Assembly (NCBI RefSeq): GCF_964204645.1
Contig: NC_134027.1
Span: forward strand, 18,776,485 to 18,840,484
Reading direction: 5' to 3'
Source of the DNA: Tubulanus polymorphus
Lineage: Eukaryota; Nemertea; Palaeonemertea; Tubulaniformes; Tubulanidae
Length of the DNA stretch: 64,000 bases
The position numbers and the translations under genes were made by a program. Of the stretch, positions 27,801 through 34,393 are shown piece by piece; the first letter of the stretch is position 1, and each line of letters starts with the position of its first letter. The notes beneath the pieces are model-generated. The model ran no database searches, was not told the DNA's origin, and saw nothing but the letters and a program-made list of their open reading frames with translations.

Positions 27801-30800
27801 ATTAGAGTAATAGGGTAAGTCTTGTTTCATAAACACCTTAGCTCGTAAAATTAACCTTTTTTCGTCACAACAAAATTTTTTTTTGTTCGAAGCAAAAGTA
27901 CTTTGTTCCATCAAACCAATTTGAAAAAATCATCTGAACACAATTGTTTTCGTTCAATGTTTAGGAGGTTGTTTAGCCCATTCTGTCCGGATGCTAGGCC
28001 TACACATACATAGGCCTACTAGGTTAAGCTAAGTTCCCTGTAAAGGAGGAATCAGATTTATTAGAATGGTATAAGTGATTCACTGGTTCTGACTTGCAGT
28101 GATCAGTCACAATTATCAACCATATTTTATAAAAAAGAATTTTTTTGGAAAATTTCGTCTGAGCAGACGGCTTTCAGACTTTTTCATTTGAGTTTTTCAT
28201 CATTTATGAAACTGGTAATTTGTTAATTCCTGATGACTTAGTAACTAGGGAGCCCCGAATGAAAGAATCTTTGAGGCATTTATACGAGCATCTGATTTTT
28301 GCAATCGATCGTAGAAACACATTTTACGTGCACTGAATTTTGCGATCGATTTCACGATCAGCGTTTTTACGAACACGATTTTCCGATCGATGTTTTAAAT
28401 CGACCAACTCGCTCAAATTTCAAAAACTAATTTCAGCATCCATTTTTCGCATGTAATGCGGTCTGTTCATTATGAAAATCATACCTAGGTGAAAGTACGT
28501 AGACATCCGTGCAATATGCCAACCTGCATGATTAGTTCATACAACTGCCACGAGGGGACTGTGAAAACAACGTTTTTGCTCCCAGGCCCTTAACCATTTG
28601 CGATAGAATCGTGGTTGCAAGTGTGATCAATAGCCCTTTACAATATACTTGTATTGATGTATGGTTTAAGTAGGTAACTCATATGGTTCTCCAGTAGCCA
28701 TTTTCTTTCGAACAAAATTTTCTTGTCGGAACATTAAGTTTTTCGTTCAAACAAGTATACTGTAAAAAATTTTTCATTTCAACAAAAGTTATATTGTTCA
28801 ATCACACAGAATTGTTTTCATTTTAACTTTGGATTTCACACAACAAATTTTTTTTGTTCAAACAAGTATATTGTAAAAAGTTTTACGTTTCAATAAATGT
28901 TACATTGTTCGATGACCTTGAAACTCACCACAATCATAGAACATGTCAGCAGCTACGATTTTGTAATTGACTGTGATAACAAAATTTGCCTTCTAACCAA
29001 TTTAATATGGAAATACTAAGTTATTCTACTATTCAACGCCCCCTGGTGACCATATGGAATAACTAATGTCCTTAAAACTCACCACAATCACAAAGACGAA
29101 GTCATAAGCTACAACTTTGTAACTGATTGTGGCAACAAAATGGTACAAATATAACATAAAAATGCTAAGATATTATATTACTCAACGTCCCCTGGTGGCC
29201 ATATATAATAACCAATGACCTTGAAACTAACCACAATCATAGAACCCGATATAAGCTACAACTTTCAAATTCATTGTGGTAACAAAATATGCTTAGTTAT
29301 CAACATAATGTCGAAAAACTTTTTCCCACCTATGAATGAATACTTATTACACCAAGATGGCCGCCAATTGCGCCATAATTGGCTGATCAAAAATACCTGT
29401 CCCAGATATGAAACATCCCTTTCCAAAGAATACCCATCAGCAATTGCAATGAGAAATGGCAAACCATTAGGAAGCTACAGGCTACAGGAAATAGGGCCAA
29501 AATTGACATTTTTGGGCACTAAAAAGGTCATAGGACGGCCATCTTGAGTCCGATCGACCCAATTTTAGTTATGCTGATGGGCCCTAGGGGGATTCAAATA
29601 TCTACGAAGGATCAAGGTAATTGATCAAAGCGTCTTCAAAATTTCCCTCAAAATGTTCAAAAATGTGTAAAAAGTGCTGATTATGGCAAACAACAATGGC
29701 CGCCAGTCGGCCATCTTGATTCTGACAGGGCCAGTTTTTGGGCTGAAGATGTGTCTAGGGTAGATACATGTGTAACCTAAATATCAAAACATTACATTGA
29801 AGCGTCTTCATAACTTCCCAAAATAACTGGATTCTGTCTACGGACGGACGACGGACGAAAAGTGAACGCAATAGCCCGCTGGGACTAAAGTCCCAAGTGG
29901 GCTAAAAATGAGTGTGAGGCTCTACGAAACATTCATGCAAGGAAACTAAACCATGGAATATCTTTAAAACGGTGGGCTTCCTTCACTTTGTTGCCCGGTT
30001 TGTTATTGATCAGGTTCATCACTTATATCAGATAAAATAACATCTAAATCCAATAACTCATCGCCATACTGGTCGCGGTAGCTGCCATTATTTATAAAAG
30101 ACACACTAATTACAGCAGAGAACCGATGCGACTGGTTGGTGGTGGGAGGCCATTGTTAACCAATATTTTTTCTTCTTATTTTATTTTTCAATTTGAAAAA
30201 ATAAATAACGCAGTATCATGGATTGATAACCTTTTACCAGATGTATTCAATGGCTTCTTCGAGTTAAACAGAAATCGCAGAACCCGCCACACAAACTATT
30301 TTGTACTACCCTTATGCCGAAATAACTTTAGCCGAAATTTCCTTAGTTATAATGGCCCAAAACATTGGAATGAAATGAGTAATATTTTCAAATCATCACC
30401 TTCCCTAGAGATCTTTAAGTCAGCTTATAAGAAATTCATAATTAGTAATTATTAATCATTATTAAGAAAAAAACCCCAATGAATTAATCAAACAATGTAA
30501 CTGTACCTATATCATCTTTCTATTATATACCTATTTTTGTATGCCTGTAGCAGTAGAAAATCATGTGTGAATGCGAAAGTATGAATGTGTGGGTGAGAGT
30601 GAAGTGTGTATTTGGGTACCTGTTGCTACAAGTGAAAACTTTTAACAGGTTCACCCTGCTAATATATGTTTTAAAAAAAAATTATGGAATTTATATTTGA
30701 TTCATGTTTATTAGCAAAATAAAGAATGAATACAATATATACAAATAAATTAACTTAAGTCGGGTTACTTCCAAAAAAGACACGCCAGAGAGTATATACA

Positions 30801-32489
30801 ATAGATCAATAGTAGCAGGTTGCCGCTGGTGACAGCCAGCTGACAGATGTACTGTATTGAGTGCGTGCAGGGAGACGTGTATGCCAGCTGCATATTTTAG
30901 TTTTTTAGTTTCCGATAACAAAATCAACGTGCTTAAACTTCGTTGGCAACATATTTTTAAAGAATCGTAACAACGCTAGAGTTTTCCGTAAAACGTAATG
31001 AAAAAAGGCTAAAATCATATTTTTGAACACCCAATCGTAACACCATAATTTATACAGTCCATCCGTAACTATTATGGGAAAATCGTAACAGTTGGCAGGT
31101 TTGAAAAACATATTCTAGTTCACAAGAAAATTTAATTTAGAATACCAAGTATTTAGAGGTTGAATCAGTTGAATTTCATTTCCACTTGTTTTTTATACAC
31201 CGGCTACACTTTTGATATTGTTTTACGTAAATTGACAATGTTTAGGTGAGAGTTCAAGGTCGCCATGATGAAATGGAATATCAATGCTACTTTTGTTTCA
31301 GGTGACGAGGACTCGCTTACCGCCGCAGACTCTCCATGATCTTGGCGGGTGGAGGATGAACGGACTTGCGTGAATTGGGAAGACCACAAAATTGGGCAAC
31401 AAGATGGCGGATTTCCCCCTGAAGATGATGATTGAAGCGTCTTTGAAATTTGCAAAATGTGCAAAAAGTGTTGATCTCGGGCGAACAAAAATGGACGCCA
31501 GTTGGCGATCGTGATTCTGACCAGACCTGGTCTTGGGCTGAAGATGTGTCTATAATAGATACATGTATAAACCAAATATCAGGATTGAGGTACGTATCTC
31601 TAAAACGTACGTATCCCCAAAATAACTGGATTCTGTCTATGGATGGACGAAAGGTGAAAAGTGAACGCAATAGCCTGATGGAACTAGGGTCCAAAGTGGG
31701 CTAAAAATGATCCGAACTAAGTGGATCTATTGTATATAACTTGATTGAATGATTAGTAAGAATGACTTGAGGGGTATGAATCAACTCACATGATTGCCTT
31801 GAATCTTTAGGTAGTTGAATCTTTGTAGTGGCTCCATGACCTTCCAAATTATAGATGTAACTTTTCACTTCTTTGTCATAAACCTATCGATAACATAATT
31901 GACTTGTAAGTCTAAACTTCATGTGCCACAGTTACACTAATACTGATTTTGGTACACACTATGCAGTTGGGAAAGTACATGTACTTGAACCAAAGTGTGC
32001 TTGTAAACCAAGATGAAATGAACCTGCACCTACCCAAATAGCTACCAACTTTCAGGATGATTGCACATAATTTGAAGTGTGTAGAGCGCTAGTGTGGGAA
32101 AAGCTCACCACGCACAGTGCACACCGAGTAAAATAGGATGTCGTCGACAGGGGTGACATAATTCAATATGCTACAAACATCGTAACATGTTTCATAAGCA
32201 AACAAATCGTCAGTGACCTCATGCAAGCATGTTGATTAGGTTACTTTCATCATACATGCAGGAGATCACGTAGACCTAGCTGATTGAAAGCAAGAAACAT
32301 TTGTTTGGTGTTTTTAAGATTTACTTTCGATCTTTGCAATAGGCTAATATTTCAAGTACTGTAGCTATGTGTCTGCAGCTATTGCATAGTAGCCATTATT
32401 ACCTTACGTATACTAGATGATCCAGTTTGTTTCCAATTGGCTAAAGGATCTTTACCTTGCACACTGAACACATCAAAATATGGTCCTCC
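6838..32489 (-). CDS. CFAP20DC: CFAP20DC (C3orf67) orthologue, ten exons, first exon not found
   Basis: Ten minus-strand exons with consensus acceptors and donors join in one uninterrupted frame (phases 0,1,2,0,1,0,1,0,1). The product starts with a CFAP20/DUF667-type domain: a GG-rich start ending in QGKDPLANWK, then KEVKSYIYNLEG, LIQRFLVFQVFIPKGQDF, PLHAKVPLTYIKRSMWMNLC and CANCRIRRIFTMK. It continues into a less conserved tail with QCQLPTELNHVTQ and FRIAFGSKVPAP. These match my memory of vertebrate CFAP20DC in order and spacing. CFAP20-family proteins belong to cilia and axonemes; the exact role of CFAP20DC is less clear. The N-terminal exon should lie right of 32489, perhaps beyond the BEL element. 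The predicted product (about 290 residues without exon 1) is much shorter than the human protein, so the last exon may be an alternative or derived end. Identity is inferred without a search. Confidence 0.85.
7109..7181 (-). CDS. CFAP20DC: CFAP20DC exon 10
   Basis: Acceptor TTGTTAAAATAG, donor CTGATG/GTATGT. It is 73 nt, phase 0 in and 1 out, encoding GIPTGRLSGRVLQQSNSAGK then SRTD. Low complexity and Ser/Arg rich, like the tail of the family; placed mainly by splice sites and phase. Confidence 0.7.
7256..7368 (-). CDS. CFAP20DC: CFAP20DC exon 9
   Basis: Acceptor CTCATTTCTAG, donor AAAGAG/GTAAGA. It is 113 nt, phase 1 in and 0 out, encoding SSSRKNSTLDGFRIAFGSKV then PAPVPSAPTHRKHNSKE. The (R/H)IAFGSKV motif is shared with vertebrate CFAP20DC. 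Confidence 0.82.
8433..8523 (-). CDS. CFAP20DC: CFAP20DC exon 8
   Basis: Acceptor TTTATTCATAG, donor GAATCAG/GTAATC. It is 91 nt, phase 0 in and 1 out, encoding VLNVNLIKLCDSRGKGDITQ then RPLSATLTES. The other two frames contain stops. Confidence 0.78.
9529..10187. repeat. MITE, ~660 bp
   Basis: Terminal inverted repeats TTAACCCTTTTAAGTTCA (9529) and TGAACTTAAAAGGGTTAA (ending 10187). No coding frame. Confidence 0.65.
10392..10760 (+). repeat. minisatellite (CTCTGGCATTTTTAC)n, two blocks
   Basis: Fourteen- to fifteen-base units (CCTCTGGCATTTTTA and variants) at 10405-10515 and again at 10705-10755. Confidence 0.8.
11547..11629 (-). CDS. CFAP20DC: CFAP20DC exon 7
   Basis: Acceptor TTGTTTTATCTAG, donor CACACAG/GTAAAT. 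It is 83 nt, phase 1 in and 0 out, and encodes ATLNSSSDLDVIPKQCQLPT then ELNHVTQ. The IP-x-x-CQL...HVTQ pattern follows the domain in vertebrate CFAP20DC too. Confidence 0.85.
11709..12452. repeat. TIR element, ~745 bp, intronic
   Basis: GCAGCTGTTAATCTGCAGTC at the left; the right end read inward is GCAGCTGTCAATCTGCTGTC. Interior rich in GGTCTAAATTTGGACC-type palindromes. Between CFAP20DC exons 6 and 7. Confidence 0.6.
12524..12680 (-). CDS. CFAP20DC: CFAP20DC exon 6
   Basis: Acceptor TTTTCTATTTATAG, donor GATGATG/GTAATA. It is 157 nt, starts in phase 0, and encodes WMNLCLDMVSFIGGTWKLQT, then FKAIESLTVCANCRIRRIFT and MKVQPMDTTSDD. The WxNLC(I/L)D and RRIFTxK blocks close the CFAP20-type domain. 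Confidence 0.9.
13293..14180 (+). mobile_element. old pearl/HINE-like element, copy F
   Basis: AACTAGGGGCCCAGGGACAC start, one satellite-like unit to about 13500, about 330 bp of unrelated DNA, then the 3' segment (GAAGATGTGTCCAGGGTAGATACATG near 14105) fading into GAACGAACGAAC. More diverged than copies A-E. Intronic in CFAP20DC. Confidence 0.5.
14473..14587 (-). CDS. CFAP20DC: CFAP20DC exon 5
   Basis: Acceptor ATTGTTTTTGCAG, donor TCCATG/GTAAAA. It is 115 nt: one base completes the preceding glycine codon, then 38 codons including KRRLVFSTALKETVTTPLHA and KVPLTYIKRSM. This is the best conserved part of the family, with the PLHAK(I/V)PL signature. Confidence 0.9.
14711..14783 (-). CDS. CFAP20DC: CFAP20DC exon 4
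   Basis: Acceptor GTATCTATCTTCAG, donor GATTGG/GTACGT. It is 73 nt; its first two bases complete the split codon of exon 3, and it ends in phase 2. It encodes MLIQRFLVFQVFIPKGQDF then AIEI. Confidence 0.87.
14963..15640 (+). mobile_element. old pearl/HINE-like element, copy G
   Basis: AACTAGGGAAACAGGGCACA, CCCACTTTGGATGTGG, two diverged satellite units (ACTCACCACAATCATA at 15081 and 15194), and a partial 3' segment to about 15640. Confidence 0.5.
15925..16075 (+). repeat. cluster of three hairpin repeat units
   Basis: Two near-identical units (AGGGTTTCTGC...GCAGAAACCCT then ATTGTAATTGTACTGATTATT) followed by one AGGGTTTTC...GAAAACCCT unit. Hairpin stems are 9-11 bp. Confidence 0.7.
16545..17000 (+). 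repeat. diverged tandem repeat of the 'GATGGCNNCCATATT' type
   Basis: Units with AAGATGG...GCCATA at 16610-16685, 16748-16775 and 16898-16925. Includes a ~52-bp direct duplication (ATTGGTGTAGGCATC at 16576 and 16624). Common class of invertebrate dispersed repeat; class not assigned. Confidence 0.45.
17934..18338 (+). pseudogene. virus-like element small OB-like protein
   Basis: A 135-codon frame with one internal TAA (18204-18206), resuming in frame to TAA at 18336. The core reads KYLITNIETITNRYGNKLVI then KFRTYLPDRFQRLSSEDLEV. The pattern 'Y-x-I-x-x-(V/I)-x-T-x-YG-x-(+)-(L/V)-V ... LP-x-RF' resembles small hypothetical proteins in invertebrate virus-like elements and could be an OB-fold single-stranded-DNA-binding protein. 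That function is inference from pattern only. Confidence 0.4.
18363..19120 (+). pseudogene. virus-like element protein resembling the F54H12.2-like family
   Basis: ATG at 18363 (MVELKEYRIFVDSRRLTNYK), stops at about 18498, 18694 and 18711, a shift near 18750, then open to TAA at 19118-19120. The last third is well preserved: LLGIPPDISLTNID, THFYIHCNLIHPTKTF, SSILNILPLKNVKEFG, QFNNFELEIRNHNGYLIDL, YELVVRCRE. The layout 'xLLG ... (Y/V)-x-HC-x-L(I/V) ... SSILxxLP ... ELE(I/L)RN-x-NG-x-L(I/V)D' recalls F54H12.2-like proteins of Maverick-type elements, plausible virion components. The assignment is from memory and should be tested. Confidence 0.42.
19147..19487 (+). pseudogene. virus-like element acidic protein, degenerate
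   Basis: ATG at 19147 starts MNITVGPSICFGFDFKHGKE, ending at a TAA after 34 codons. A shifted frame then gives IEKVIDLIKTSLEYYELNED and, after another TAA, ILSKIYDNHKSSNEINFEII, ending at 19487 directly against the next ATG. Function unknown; reported because gene packing and composition match the neighbours. Confidence 0.3.
19488..19688 (+). CDS. virus-like element small membrane protein (66 aa)
   Basis: ATG at 19488 immediately follows the preceding stop. The peptide starts MSDNKWIITGLYNGALLSVG with a hydrophobic stretch (residues about 7-28) and a second one in DILKLTLAVTLSNLTIDYLE. After TAA the same strand continues as KYIPPINA and then SAIITIIGSAIVDALAF (19735-19800), so the ancestral protein probably had three hydrophobic segments. 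The 'D-(I/L)-K-x-(Y/T)-L-A-V' segment resembles the copy III small protein at 26879-27046. Function unknown. Confidence 0.35.
   Translation: MSDNKWIITGLYNGALLSVGTVGYTMLLKKVFKMGNINVDRFDINDILKLTLAVTLSNLTIDYLEK
19840..21240 (+). mobile_element. pearl/HINE-like non-autonomous Helentron, copy A with seven satellite units
   Basis: Starts AACTAGGGGTCCAGGCACAC with the subterminal CCCACTTGGGAAGTGG. Then seven head-to-tail units of about 152 bp follow (CTTGAAACTC at roughly 19950, 20101, 20253, 20410, 20562, 20712, 20867). A unique 3' segment (CCAAGATGGCTGCCAATTGC...) stops short of the usual hairpin end at about 21240. A 5' block, central tandem repeat and 3' block is the layout of pearl/HINE elements in bivalves. 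Inserted into the virus-like element. Confidence 0.65.
21385..21510 (+). repeat. GCGCCACTATACAATATACA tandem repeat
   Basis: Three to four irregular units of GCGCCACTATACAATATACAT / ACATATAGA at 21398-21505. Confidence 0.65.
22660..22924 (+). CDS. candidate exon of an unrecognised gene, plus strand
   Basis: A pyrimidine tract and acceptor (CTCCTTTTTTCAG, ending 22659) lead into an open frame to the TAA at 22924. It contains an ATG at 22685 and reads MAENIFTNVYDLQSVMLHIP, then helix-rich ELMDRAERVISSDGRSVSQL and IAQMLIKWLYDYANVVSVLL. Composition is protein-like and unlike the nearby transposons. I do not recognise the family. A CpG-bearing stretch with an AAAATGGCGG motif at 21875-21900 could be an upstream promoter. 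No partner exon was found. The frame lies inside the long CFAP20DC intron on the opposite strand. Confidence 0.35.
23213..23537 (-). CDS. candidate first coding exon, Ser/Thr-rich, with one in-frame stop
   Basis: ATG at 23537 opens MSGNNIRQVVDELLRRSEFF, followed by TAA (23477-23475). The same frame then continues open for about 87 codons of Ser/Thr-rich sequence (TSRPTTTSTTTSTSASGS, HHPPPQFHPYRRGRR) to a perfect donor GAA/GTAAGT at 23212. The frame and donor suggest a real first exon; the stop suggests a pseudogene, an allele or a sequence error. The family is unknown to me. Confidence 0.3.
24590..26830. other. no confirmed gene; possible 3' exon on the minus strand
   Basis: A minus-strand acceptor TTTGTTTATTTCAG (ending about 24788) and AATAAA at about 24623-24628 could mark a terminal exon, perhaps with an upstream frame at 24930-25181. 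Neither shows a recognisable protein. The rest (25190-26830) holds nothing I can name. Confidence 0.25.
26879..27046 (-). CDS. virus-like element small membrane protein (55 aa), intact
   Basis: ATG at 27046, TAA at 26881-26879. The peptide runs MNENDFSIPTGKSDLKHYL, then a hydrophobic helix VAVGLILAAFYY, then a Lys-rich tail ending KLTKIKWK. It follows the zinc-finger gene on the same strand after about 80 bases. The SDLKHYLVAVGLILA core parallels NDILKLTLAVTLSN in copy II. One membrane segment; function unknown. Confidence 0.4.
   Translation of the reverse strand: MNENDFSIPTGKSDLKHYLVAVGLILAAFYYENISKDLMNENMKLSKKLTKIKWK
27125..27690 (-). pseudogene. virus-like element C-x-C zinc-finger protein, copy III
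   Basis: ATG near 27690 opens MKEQVLQFKDIDLHELEKYF, shifts frame near 27600, then runs open (LFRFQVHDITELKFKNYYLM) to NEKSFKDVGIQCTLDNK and NEKVLCNCGKYYT. A TGA falls inside the finger; beyond it the frame continues GNKSHHLKSKYHNSK, supplying the His residues. So one shift and one nonsense mutation separate it from an intact gene. Homologous to 219-1006 in overall layout and C-terminal motifs. Confidence 0.5.
27920..28910. other. repeat-rich, no gene
   Basis: Three diverged echoes of an AACAAAATTTTTTTTGTTC / TTTCAACAAAAGTT motif (27865-27955, 28695-28790, 28840-28910). A region of ATCGAT-rich inverted motifs (28290-28630) may be an old MITE. Confidence 0.4.
28911..29910 (+). mobile_element. 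pearl/HINE-like element, copy B (5'-truncated)
   Basis: Two to three satellite units, then the complete 3' segment ending in a hairpin (GGGACTAAAGTCCC within AGCCC...GGGCT) at 29872-29905, followed by AAAAATG. The hairpin near the 3' end fits Helentron/HINE termini. Confidence 0.65.
30090..31103. mobile_element. second copy of the CAGACCTGCC transposon, left end lost, split by a LINE
   Basis: 30098-30228 matches 43695-43825 (CACACTAATTACAGC, GAGAACCGATGCGA). 30740-31103 matches 43830-44175 and ends AATCGTAACAGTTGGCAGGTTTG. The middle is a LINE 3' end. Confidence 0.6.
30229..30738 (+). pseudogene. LINE ORF2 C-terminus with 3' tail
   Basis: From LLPDVFNGFFELNRN the frame reads RRTRHTNYFVLPLCRNNFSR, NFLSYNGPKHWNEM, then SLEIFKSAYKKFIISNY and TAA at 30453-30455. 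This 'N-x-R-x-R ... GP-x-x-WN ... SL-x-x-FK-x-x-(Y/L)K' layout is the C-terminal end of jockey/CR1-type ORF2. About 280 bp of 3' UTR follow, with A9 and AATAAAGAATGAATAC near the end. A different family from the 51-56 kb LINE. Confidence 0.65.
31380..31709 (+). mobile_element. pearl/HINE-like 3' end fragment
   Basis: Matches the family 3' segment (GAAGATGTGTCTATAATAGA, GTGAACGCAATAGCC) and ends CAAAGTGGGCTAAAAATG. Confidence 0.6.
31790..31883 (-). CDS. CFAP20DC: CFAP20DC exon 3
   Basis: Acceptor TTATCGATAG, donor AATCAT/GTGAGT. It is 94 nt, phase 0 in and phase 1 out, and encodes VYDKEVKSYIYNLEGHGATT then KIQLPKDSRQS. It lies only about 80 nt upstream of a HINE 3' end (31709). The next exon is about 17 kb away. 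Confidence 0.85.
32403..32489 (-). CDS. CFAP20DC: CFAP20DC exon 2 (numbering assumes one upstream exon)
   Basis: Acceptor TTTCATTACAG precedes GGA GGA CCA; donor CGTAAG/GTAATA. It is 87 nt, exactly 29 codons, phase 0 in and out, and reads GGPYFDVFSVQGKDPLANWK followed by QTGSSSIRK. This is the start of the CFAP20-type beta domain. A HINE fragment and a hAT-like insertion lie within 100-800 bases upstream. Confidence 0.85.
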
Positions 32490-32586
32490 CTGTAATGAAA
32501 TAGTTCAAGATTATTTGAAATGCATAGAAAATGGGCAAATACAACATGAAAACCATCCCTCGCTTGAGAAATGCTTAACAAGTTTG

Positions 32587-33282
32587 CAGGGTTCATTGCG
32601 TCACTGCTGACAAAAATTCACTGCTATTTACTGCCAATGAAAAGTCAAATTCACTGCCATTTGGCTACCTAGTAGGCTACCTAAAGACATGTTACCAAAA
32701 GACTACGGGCCAAAACAATTAAACACCCGCTGAAGAATCAAAAAGCACCAACTAGGTATATTCGCATAATACTTCACCGGCTCCAAGTTCGTTCGATTTC
32801 ATGCAAATTCTGCATCTAAACTTATGAATACAATTCGGAACACGTTCAATCCAGCTACGGTACTCCGGATGATGAAGCCACGAATCTTGAAATGTACATT
32901 TTCCCATTTTTCCACAGTGTAACGGGCCAGAGATTTTTAAAAAATCCGAACGCAAACCACCGCCATTTGCAATTTTGTGAAACAGGTGCTTGGACCTGGG
33001 AGCCATGGCAACCATAAAAATGAAAACTCGTGAATAAAACTGAATTGAATTGGTTGGCACGTCGATGGTCACAACACCAATGAATAAAATGAAATTGAAT
33101 TGCCGTGGGCATGACATTGTCCGTATATTTTTTTGTTCGAAACTCAACGAAATTTCTCGTGACATTTTAAAATTGCCAATCTCAGACAAAATTGAACACA
33201 TTTCCGAATTCACTGCCCCCCTTCCCATTTCCACTGCCTTTCTAAAAAATTCACTGCTATTCACAGCCCGCGACGAACCCTG
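32587..33282. mobile_element. hAT-like transposon relic with BED-type finger sequence
   Basis: Ends are inverted: CAGGGTTCATTGCG at 32587 and CGCGACGAACCCTG at 33282. AGTTTG is duplicated at 32581-32586 and 33283-33288. The host DNA on both sides is a HINE satellite. The minus strand at 32752-32930 reads KCTFQDSWLHHPEYRSWI then CRICMK, like the N-terminal finger of ZBED/hAT-associated proteins. Full transposase absent. Confidence 0.55.
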
Positions 33283-33425
33283 AGTTTGATATTCAATGCC
33301 CCTTGTGAACACCTACAATCATCAATGAAATTGATTGATAACTGATCGTAGAAACAACATATGCCTAGGTGCCAACATAATAAGGAAATACTAAGTTATT
33401 CCACTATTGAATGCCCCCAGCAGAG
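33283..33425 (+). repeat. HINE satellite fragment
   Basis: ATATTCAATGCCCCTTGTGA, then the ATATGCCTAGGTGCCAACATAATAAGG-type stretch and a second CACTATTGAATGCCCCC. It is the continuation of the copy interrupted by the hAT-like insertion. Confidence 0.55.
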
Positions 33426-34081
33426 TTCGAATTTCACGACCAGCAAAAGCCGTTAGATATATTTAGACAATTTTCAAAAGCTGTTAGCTGTATTCAAATA
33501 CACTGTATTTTTGTACTGACAGCTACAAAAATTTAATTCTATTAGATTTTTTAACAAAGGACCATGGGTCATACCCCCTCAGACAATCAACAGGCTATCG
33601 CAATCCTTATAAAACTAGTCATCAAGACTTCACCAGAAAAAGCAACAAGGTTTGCCAGGATATCAACATGCCAAGGATTTCAGGCACAGGCCATAGACAG
33701 CCTATCACCAACATTAAGATCCAGGAGAGACGTTGCCACGCAAGAAAAAAAAGCAAAGGAAGAGAGAGGACACGGAAGCGAAAGGAACAATAAATCAAAT
33801 CAAAATCAATTTTCATTACATCAGATCAGGACCCAATTCAAATACGAAGTGGACATTTAACCATATAGGGCAGTGTTTACTTCCGCTATTTTACCGTAGG
33901 CCTACATCATTACTATATAATATAGTATTAACTAGTAACAATAAACAAGAAACAAAATTCTTAATATGAACTTTCTTAAATTTACATGAGTGTATGTCTA
34001 ATCTGCATCATAATCAAACATTGGTACTCCAGATAAGAGATTATAAGCAGAACAAATGAAAAATTGTGAAAACTATTGGAT

Positions 34082-34264
34082 TGAAGATTTGAACCTGTGA
34101 TCTTATATTGAAAATTGTTACATCTGTTACATATCAAATTTTTGAGTTGATTTTTTTGTATAGCTGTTGCATAATAAAGCTGTTGATCAAATATGGAAGC
34201 AGGTGTTAGAGTCAGATAGATTAGTTTCCCTGATTCAAGGGCCAGTTTATAGTAGAACATAAAA
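34082..34264 (+). repeat. BEL 5' LTR
   Basis: Starts TGAAGATTTGAACCTGTGAT and runs up to the primer-binding site. Matches 40224-40403 closely, with weaker agreement in the last ~25 bases. Contains AATAAA at about 34172-34177. Confidence 0.85.
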
Positions 34265-34284
34265 TGGTGCCGAAACCCGGGAAC
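34265..34284 (+). promoter_or_regulatory. BEL primer-binding site
   Basis: TGGTGCCGAAACCCGGGA directly follows the 5' LTR. The TGG start pairs with a tRNA 3' CCA, and this sequence type is common in BEL/Pao elements. Confidence 0.8.
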
Positions 34285-34393
34285 ACAAGAAAACTGTAAA
34301 GCGGGCTCATGAAATAGAAATAGAACATCAGAAACAGCAAGTTTAAACATCAGATAATTAGACTTCAGTAACTGCTGACAATATTTCGCAATC

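Larger units (their letters stand above)
26879..27830 (-). mobile_element. virus-like AT-rich element, copy III
   Basis: Minus-oriented. The outer edge (27808-27830) carries TAGGGTAAGTCTTGTTTCA, and the adjoining TAATATTCATATATATGAAC block matches 17915-17940 in copy II. Inward lie a zinc-finger protein relic (27170-27690) and an intact small membrane-protein frame. The inner end abuts the CGCTGCTGTGCAGCTATATT end of another repeat at 26850-26869. Confidence 0.5.

Noticed and set aside
29215-29547. Frames within HINE elements (for example 29215-29547, 31204-31694)
   Set aside because: They follow the repeat consensus in arbitrary frames and differ between copies.
32752-33312. 186-codon minus-strand frame as a host gene
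   Set aside because: It lies wholly inside a TIR-flanked insertion, and only its end resembles a BED-type finger.
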